The position numbers were made by a program, and so were the translations under genes. From positions 184,760 through 248,759 of the forward strand of contig NZ_JBEDYP020000008.1 in the NCBI RefSeq assembly GCF_040117685.2: DNA of 64,000 nucleotides, given 5' to 3'. Numbering within the stretch: position 1 is the stretch's first letter; each line of letters starts with the position of its first letter. Below, piece after piece: positions 59,644 to 64,000 of the stretch. Under the pieces are notes generated by a model, which saw nothing but the letters and a program-made list of their open reading frames with translations, was not told where the DNA came from and ran no database searches. The DNA comes from Gracilimonas sp040117685 (lineage in GTDB: Bacteria > Bacteroidota > Rhodothermia > Balneolales > Balneolaceae).

Positions 59644-61304
59644 GCGAAATAAAAGTTTGGTTTCTTATTCCTGCCCGTGCCGGTTCTAAAACAATTCCCA
59701 AGAAGAATATCAGGGAATTAGCAAGAAAACCCCTTGTCAAACATGTGGTTGAAACGATAAATGAAGTCATTGACAAGAAACAAATTATTGTCTCAACGGA
59801 TGATGAAAACGTAAAAGAGATTGTCAAAGACATCGCTACTATTCATGATCGCTCAAAGGCTAATGCTGATGATGTTTCGACTTTAGATGATGTAGCTGTT
59901 GAAGTGTCTAAATTTCTGATTGATGAACATGGTGCTTCTGAAGATGATATACTGATAACCTGTCAGGCAACTTCTCCATTCATACGAAAAGAGACATTAG
60001 AGAAAGCTATTAATAAACATCAAAGCGAAGATTTGGATACGGTTTTATCTGTAAAAGATGACCGGCATCTAAGATGGACTATTAAAGAAGGTAAAGCCAT
60101 TCCATTATACGATAAAAGAGTAAACCGCCAGCAAATGGAACCGGTATTTGGAGAAACCGGTGGGGTTATTTCTTCAACTTTAGGGCATATCCTTAAGCAT
60201 AAGTCCAGAATAGGAAAAGACATTTCCATTATTGAGGTAGATGAAAAAGAAGGATTGGATATAGATACTTTTGCTGATTGGGCGCTAGCGGAATATTGGG
60301 CCAATAAGTTAAAAATTTGTATTAGGGTGGATGGAGCCAAGGATTTGGGTTTTGGACATCTTTACCGAAGTTTGGCTATTGCTCAAAATATTCATGCCCA
60401 TGAAGTTTGCTTTATCTCACAGAATTCAAATGGCTATGAACTCGGTCTAAAATTTTTAAACAGTCATCATTATCCAATAATTGAAGTTTTTTCAAATCAA
60501 GATTTCTTAAATCGACTTTCAGAAATAAATCCTGATATCGTTATTAATGATATTCTAGATACCGACGAGAAGTACATGGAGGAGCTAAAGGATTTTGGTT
60601 GTTTTGTGGTGAACTTTGAGGATTTAGGAAAAGGGAATCGACTGGCCGATATTGTGGTAAATGATTTATACCCGGATATTTACCCCCAAGAGAATCACTG
60701 GTATGGGGTTGAACATGCCATTCTAAATCCCAATTTTGAGATGGTTGAGTCTCGAAAGGAACCGACTGATGATGTAGGTCATATTTTAGTAGCCTACGGT
60801 GGCACTGATCCGGCGAACTTAACAGAAAAGGCCATTTTAGCTTTAAAACAAATCGGTTATACTAAAAAGGTAACAATCATTTTGGGGCCTGGACATTCAC
60901 ATTACGAATCTGTTAAAGACCAAGCTGGAAAACTGAACGCAGAAGTTAACTTATTGCAAAACGTGAGTAACATGGCGGCTTTAATGAAAGAGGCTGATCT
61001 TGCTCTAACTTCTGCAGGGCGAACAGTAACGGAACTGATGACCATAGGTGTTCCAACCCTTACCATGTGCCAGAATAATCGTGAAATGAGGCATAATCAC
61101 GCATCCAGTACCTATGGGATTGTGAACTTGGGACTGGGTTCTTCTATATCTTCCAAAGTATTGGCCGAACATATTAAGATGTTTATGGAAGATGTTTCTC
61201 TTAGAAGAGATATGTATGCTCGGATGAAGAACGCGGTCAAAAACCGTTCGAATGCAGCCATAGTTTCGAAAATTTTAGAAGTGTATAAAAACAACCAGAA
61301 TTGA
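59640..61304 (+). CDS. CMP-nonulosonate synthetase fused to a PseG-like domain
   Basis: 554 residues. The N-terminal NeuA/PseF-type cytidylyltransferase (about 1-222) shows LIPARAGSKTIPKKNIREL, STDDENVKEI, ITCQATSPFI and QQMEPVFGETGGVISST. The C-terminal half (about 224-554) shows RVDGAKDLGFGHLYRSLAIA (GxGHxxR at 237), GGTDPANLTEKAI and ALTSAGRTVTELMTIGVPTL, as in PseG-type UDP-sugar hydrolases. It may thus both release a 2,4-diacetamido sugar from UDP and activate the finished nonulosonate with CMP. It is followed directly by the NeuB-family synthase gene. Confidence 0.88.
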   Translation: MSEIKVWFLIPARAGSKTIPKKNIRELARKPLVKHVVETINEVIDKKQIIVSTDDENVKEIVKDIATIHDRSKANADDVSTLDDVAVEVSKFLIDEHGASEDDILITCQATSPFIRKETLEKAINKHQSEDLDTVLSVKDDRHLRWTIKEGKAIPLYDKRVNRQQMEPVFGETGGVISSTLGHILKHKSRIGKDISIIEVDEKEGLDIDTFADWALAEYWANKLKICIRVDGAKDLGFGHLYRSLAIAQNIHAHEVCFISQNSNGYELGLKFLNSHHYPIIEVFSNQDFLNRLSEINPDIVINDILDTDEKYMEELKDFGCFVVNFEDLGKGNRLADIVVNDLYPDIYPQENHWYGVEHAILNPNFEMVESRKEPTDDVGHILVAYGGTDPANLTEKAILALKQIGYTKKVTIILGPGHSHYESVKDQAGKLNAEVNLLQNVSNMAALMKEADLALTSAGRTVTELMTIGVPTLTMCQNNREMRHNHASSTYGIVNLGLGSSISSKVLAEHIKMFMEDVSLRRDMYARMKNAVKNRSNAAIVSKILEVYKNNQN

Positions 61305-62356
61305 TGAAAATTTTAGATCTATTTAATAATCCCCCAAAAAGGGAAATTGTTCGACCTTACATAATAGCCGAAGCTGGAGTAAATCACGAAGGTTCGATGG
61401 ATACGGCCAAAAGACTGATTGATGAGGCCAAGGAAGGAGGTGCCGATGCTATTAAGTTTCAAACCTATAAGGCGGAAACCATTGCTTCCAAAGACAGTCC
61501 GGCATATTGGGATACCACAAAGGAACCGACCGAAAGTCAGTTCAAACTGTTCAAAAAGCATGATAAGTTTTGGAAAAAAGAATTCGTAGAGCTGAAAGAA
61601 TACTGTGATAAAGCAGATATTGAATTCATGTCCACTCCCTTTGATGTGAAAGCAGCGGATTTTTTGAATGATCTAATGGATGTGTTTAAAATTTCCTCTT
61701 CCGACATTACTAACAAGCCTTTTATCGAGTATATTTGTGATTTTAAAAAACCTATTATTCTTTCTACTGGTGCAAGTTATTTGTATGAAATTGAGGAGGC
61801 TGTTGGCTGGGTCGAGAATAAAAATGTGCCGTTGGCATTATTGCATTGTGTACTAAATTATCCCACGGATGATGAAAATGCTCATTTGGGGATGATCAGG
61901 GGACTTAAAAAGAAATTTCCGGATATAATGATCGGATATTCAGATCATACAATGCCCAAAGAAATGAAAGTGTTGGAGGTTGCTACACTCCTTGGTTCAA
62001 TAATTATTGAAAAACATTTTACTCACGACAAAACCTTGCCTGGTAATGATCATTACCATGCTATGGATGTAGAAGATTTAAAAAAATTCAACCGAAAGTT
62101 GGATGAAATTCTTACCATAGTTGGTGACGAAAAAGTACATGCCTTGGAAAGCGAAGGTAAATCTCGTGATAATGCTAGAAGAAGTTTGGTAGCCAAGCGA
62201 GATATTCCGAAAGGAAAAGTAATTGAGTATAAAGATCTTACCTGGAAAAGACCGGCAAGCGGGATTAGCCCAAGATTAATTGATGATGTAATTGGAAAGA
62301 AGACTGTTTCTGATATTGAGGCAGATGAAGTATTAAATTGGAATAGGATTGGATAA
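61304..62356 (+). CDS. neuB: NeuB-family nonulosonic acid synthase
   Basis: 350 residues from the ATG at 61304, overlapping the preceding TGA by one base (TGATG); a TTG at 61301 is an alternative. The TIM-barrel NeuB domain shows YIIAEAGVNHEGSMDTAKRL, AIKFQTYKAETI, STPFDVKAADFL and HCVLNYPTDDENAHLG, then GYSDHTMP and EKHFTHDKTLPGNDHYHAMD. A C-terminal SAF domain (about 288-350, ARRSLVAKRDIPKGKVIEY) is present. It condenses phosphoenolpyruvate with an N-acetylated hexose to a nonulosonic acid; neuraminic, legionaminic or pseudaminic product is undecided. Confidence 0.93.
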   Translation: MKILDLFNNPPKREIVRPYIIAEAGVNHEGSMDTAKRLIDEAKEGGADAIKFQTYKAETIASKDSPAYWDTTKEPTESQFKLFKKHDKFWKKEFVELKEYCDKADIEFMSTPFDVKAADFLNDLMDVFKISSSDITNKPFIEYICDFKKPIILSTGASYLYEIEEAVGWVENKNVPLALLHCVLNYPTDDENAHLGMIRGLKKKFPDIMIGYSDHTMPKEMKVLEVATLLGSIIIEKHFTHDKTLPGNDHYHAMDVEDLKKFNRKLDEILTIVGDEKVHALESEGKSRDNARRSLVAKRDIPKGKVIEYKDLTWKRPASGISPRLIDDVIGKKTVSDIEADEVLNWNRIG

Positions 62357-62889
62357 TGGATTATTACGTATTACTAACTGGTGGTAAAAACAATGCCGGT
62401 GATTTTTTAATCAAGCATAGAGCAAAGAATTTATTAAAAACAATACGAGATGATAGGAATTTTGTTGATATAAATGCCTGGGAACCAATAGAAGGAGAGA
62501 AGTTGGATTTAGTTAATAAATCTAAGGGTTTACTTTTAACCGGTGGACCAGCATTAGTTAGTAATATTTACAATGGCACCTATAGACTAAATCAAGACTT
62601 GGACAATATTAAAGTTCCAATCATTTCATTTGGAATTGGTTGGAATTCTGAAAAAGGTAACTGGGAAGATGTAAATGATTATGGATTTTCCAGCCAAAGC
62701 CATCATTTATTGAAAAGGTTGTCTAATAATGGCTTTTACAATAGTGTTCGTGATTATCATACATATCAGGTAATGAAGGATAATGGGGTTGAAAATGTAT
62801 TAATGACAGGATGTCCAGCCCTATATGAGCAAAGTTATTTTGGAAAAGGGATAGAACTTGATGATATAGGTCGATTAACTTTTCATTAG
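62356..62889 (+). CDS. Polysaccharide pyruvyl transferase family protein, N-terminal part (frameshifted gene)
   Basis: 177 residues beginning MDYYVLLTGGKNNAGDFLI, the nucleotide-sugar-like N-terminus of PF04230 proteins, with LLLTGGPALVSNIYNGTYRL, PIISFGIGWNSEKGNW and SVRDYHTYQVMKDNGVENVL (SxRD motif). It stops with LTFH* at a TTTT run. Adding one T there restores LTFSLGVSFAKSKK, continuing directly into the next frame. The full gene would be 62356-63446, about 363 residues. Family members add pyruvate ketals or act as sialyl/other transferases in exopolysaccharides. It overlaps the neuB stop (TAATG). Confidence 0.75.
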   Translation: MDYYVLLTGGKNNAGDFLIKHRAKNLLKTIRDDRNFVDINAWEPIEGEKLDLVNKSKGLLLTGGPALVSNIYNGTYRLNQDLDNIKVPIISFGIGWNSEKGNWEDVNDYGFSSQSHHLLKRLSNNGFYNSVRDYHTYQVMKDNGVENVLMTGCPALYEQSYFGKGIELDDIGRLTFH

Positions 62890-62891
62890 GA

Positions 62892-63446
62892 GTGTCGTTT
62901 GCAAAAAGTAAAAAAATGGAAACTTCGGTCAAGGAGTTGATTATTAGTTTATGTAATCAATTTGGAGAAGATTGTATTCAGGTGATGTTTCACCATTCTA
63001 TAGATCCTGATTATTTAAAAACACCGAACCCAAGGGTCAAACTTTATAATAAAAACTTAGAATTTGCCAATTGGCTAAGTGAGAATAATATTACTTATAA
63101 AGATATATCTGGATCAGCAGATGACTTAATGGAAGAATACAATAAAGCAGATCTTCATATAGGATATAGAGTTCATGCACATATTTTTATGTCAAGCATA
63201 TCAAAACCAAGCATCTTGATTTCTGAAGATGGTAGGGGGAAAGCATTAAAAGACGTTCTCAATGGGTTTATTCTTGATGGTTTTGTACAGAGAAAGAATG
63301 GCCTGTCTTTTAAGATATTAAACAGATTATTGGACTATGATCTATTTGAAATTGATAACCAGTTACCCAAAAAAATAATGGATAATCTCAAATTTGAAGT
63401 ATCAAATGACCTGCCCCAGACTGAAAAGTGCCAGAATGTCGATTGA
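62892..63446 (+). CDS. Polysaccharide pyruvyl transferase family protein, C-terminal part (frameshifted gene)
   Basis: 184 residues in the frame reached after a one-base shift at about 62879-62882. Typical C-terminal PF04230 features: KELIISLCNQFGEDCIQVMF, KDISGSADDLMEEYNKADLH and IGYRVHAHIFMSSISKPSIL (the xGxRxHAxI motif). It has no independent start or spacing, so it is the second half of the gene beginning at 62356. The local AT content is far above the housekeeping genes, supporting transfer. Confidence 0.7.
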   Translation: MSFAKSKKMETSVKELIISLCNQFGEDCIQVMFHHSIDPDYLKTPNPRVKLYNKNLEFANWLSENNITYKDISGSADDLMEEYNKADLHIGYRVHAHIFMSSISKPSILISEDGRGKALKDVLNGFILDGFVQRKNGLSFKILNRLLDYDLFEIDNQLPKKIMDNLKFEVSNDLPQTEKCQNVD

Positions 63447-63488
63447 CAATCATTTCAAAGTTATGGAGAAATACTTGAATCAGCTACC

Positions 63489-63887
63489 ATGAGGAAATCT
63501 GTTTTAGTTATAATCGCGTCAATTTCGAGAAGAAGCGGTCGGATTTCATCTGATTAGATTTAATCGAAGCATTTAACATCCTTGGATATAAAGTAAATGT
63601 CGGAGTAGCAAAATATCCTCCATCTATATATAGGTTTTATAATAGTAATTTTTTGAAATTAGCTTTAAGTGAAAATCAAATTTTTAGACAATAGGTTAGT
63701 TAAAAATCCATTCAAGTCAAGAATTAGAAGTGTTTATTCAATATTCAATTTTCGGAAAATTTCAGAAGATGATTTCAATAAATATGATTATGTAATTGAT
63801 ATATCCGTGTTAAATGAAAGACTTGTTTCTAATTTTAGAAATGATGTAAATACAATTTTTGTCAAAAACCATGCTGGAATCCAGTGA
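63489..63887 (+). pseudogene. Frameshifted glycosyltransferase-like gene remnant
   Basis: Three consecutive coding pieces lie in different frames: MRKSVLVIIASISRRSG from 63489; then DLIEAFNILGYKVNVGVAKY through FLKLALSENQ from 63557; then FLDNRLVKNPFKSRIRSVYS to NTIFVKNHAGIQ from about 63681 to 63887. Joined they read as the N-terminal half of a GT-B-like protein (LIEAFNILGYKVNV, KYDYVIDIS, VKNHAG), with breaks near 63545-63557 and in the T run at about 63678-63682. The right end stops abruptly at GTGAAG. The parent family is a guess; the surrounding locus favours a glycosyltransferase. Confidence 0.5.
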
Positions 63888-64000
63888 AGCGGCGCACGAA
63901 ACGCGAAAGCGTTTCACGATAAATGCGAAAACCTAGATGTTCAAAGCTGCACCAGTGGTTAAATACCGGCTTCGATAACTGAACGAAGTAGGTTACACAA
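63884..64000 (+). other. Structured sequence, possible 5' end of a group II intron or other insertion
   Basis: At GTGAAG (63884) the AT-rich coding sequence gives way to more balanced DNA with strong short hairpins. GAAACGC-GAAA-GCGTTTC (63898-63915) is a GNRA-capped 7-bp stem, and CTTCG-n9-CGAAG lies at 63970-63988. The GTG at the boundary and the GNRA hairpin are features expected of a group II intron 5' domain. No intron-encoded protein or domain V is visible in the window. Confidence 0.35.

Overview
The window looks like a chromosomal segment from a Bacteroidetes-related bacterium of the FCB group, most likely Balneolales (Gracilimonas or Balneola type). This is inferred from protein character and is not a database match. 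The clues are: Bacteroidetes-type families (DUF4296 and DUF1460 proteins, omega subunit, single-polypeptide cytochrome b SdhC of the SdhCAB complex); a menaquinone methyltransferase; few Shine-Dalgarno sites with several TTG/GTG starts; and intergenic DNA rich in the dispersed hairpin repeats typical of such genomes. No tRNA, rRNA, CRISPR array, transposase or integrase gene was seen.

Layout. 0-7.7 kb: cell-envelope genes (YgjP-type peptidase cut by the left edge, peroxiredoxin-like protein, MscS channel, beta-barrel proteins, ZIP transporter, two porins, Lgt). 7.8-14.3 kb: pcm with a DUF368 polyprenyl-phosphate transporter, a tandem universal stress protein, a histidine phosphatase, menG, and the tightly overlapping fabZ-panB-surE operon. 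14.6-20.5 kb: lipase, GNAT-like protein, and the conserved yicC-gmk-rpoZ-coaBC operon on the minus strand. 20.5-25.1 kb: a 16-unit 8-bp tandem repeat in a divergent promoter region, then a NodU/SxtI-type carbamoyltransferase with DUF5989 and SxtJ-family membrane proteins, a DUF6174 lipoprotein, msrB and a DUF1460 protein. 25.4-30 kb: glmM, an SGNH-TPR membrane protein, a PduO-type adenosyltransferase and an IMPACT-family protein. 30.3-33.9 kb: succinate dehydrogenase sdhCAB with a clear terminator. 33.9-44.4 kb: housekeeping and lipoprotein genes, recQ, a small four-helix-bundle (IVP-like) gene enclosed by long inverted repeats, coaX, udk and a zinc amidase. 44.6-48.7 kb: a 1008-residue P-loop ATPase translationally close to a second MscS-like channel. 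48.8-55.1 kb: redox protein, pdxH, trmB, and a TetR regulator with a large acyl-CoA dehydrogenase.

55.1-58.1 kb is almost pure repeat-rich intergenic DNA around one Wzz-like chain-length gene. 58.1-64 kb opens an AT-rich, probably acquired, surface-polysaccharide locus. It contains a winged-helix/degenerate nucleotidyltransferase regulator, a sugar epimerase, a CMP-nonulosonate synthetase fused to a PseG-like domain, a NeuB-family synthase, a frameshifted polysaccharide pyruvyl transferase and a decayed glycosyltransferase-like gene. The latter ends abruptly at a structured sequence that could be the 5' end of a group II intron. The locus points to a nonulosonic (sialic-like) acid on the cell surface, with Wzz controlling chain length.

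Most interesting signals: the inverted-repeat-framed IVP-like cassette at 40.04-40.56 kb, which supplies the stop codons of both flanking genes; the composite 8-bp-array elements at 17.1-17.45 and 20.54-20.79 kb; the ATPase-MscS pair; the carbamoyltransferase-DUF5989-SxtJ cassette; and the possible group II intron edge at the right end.
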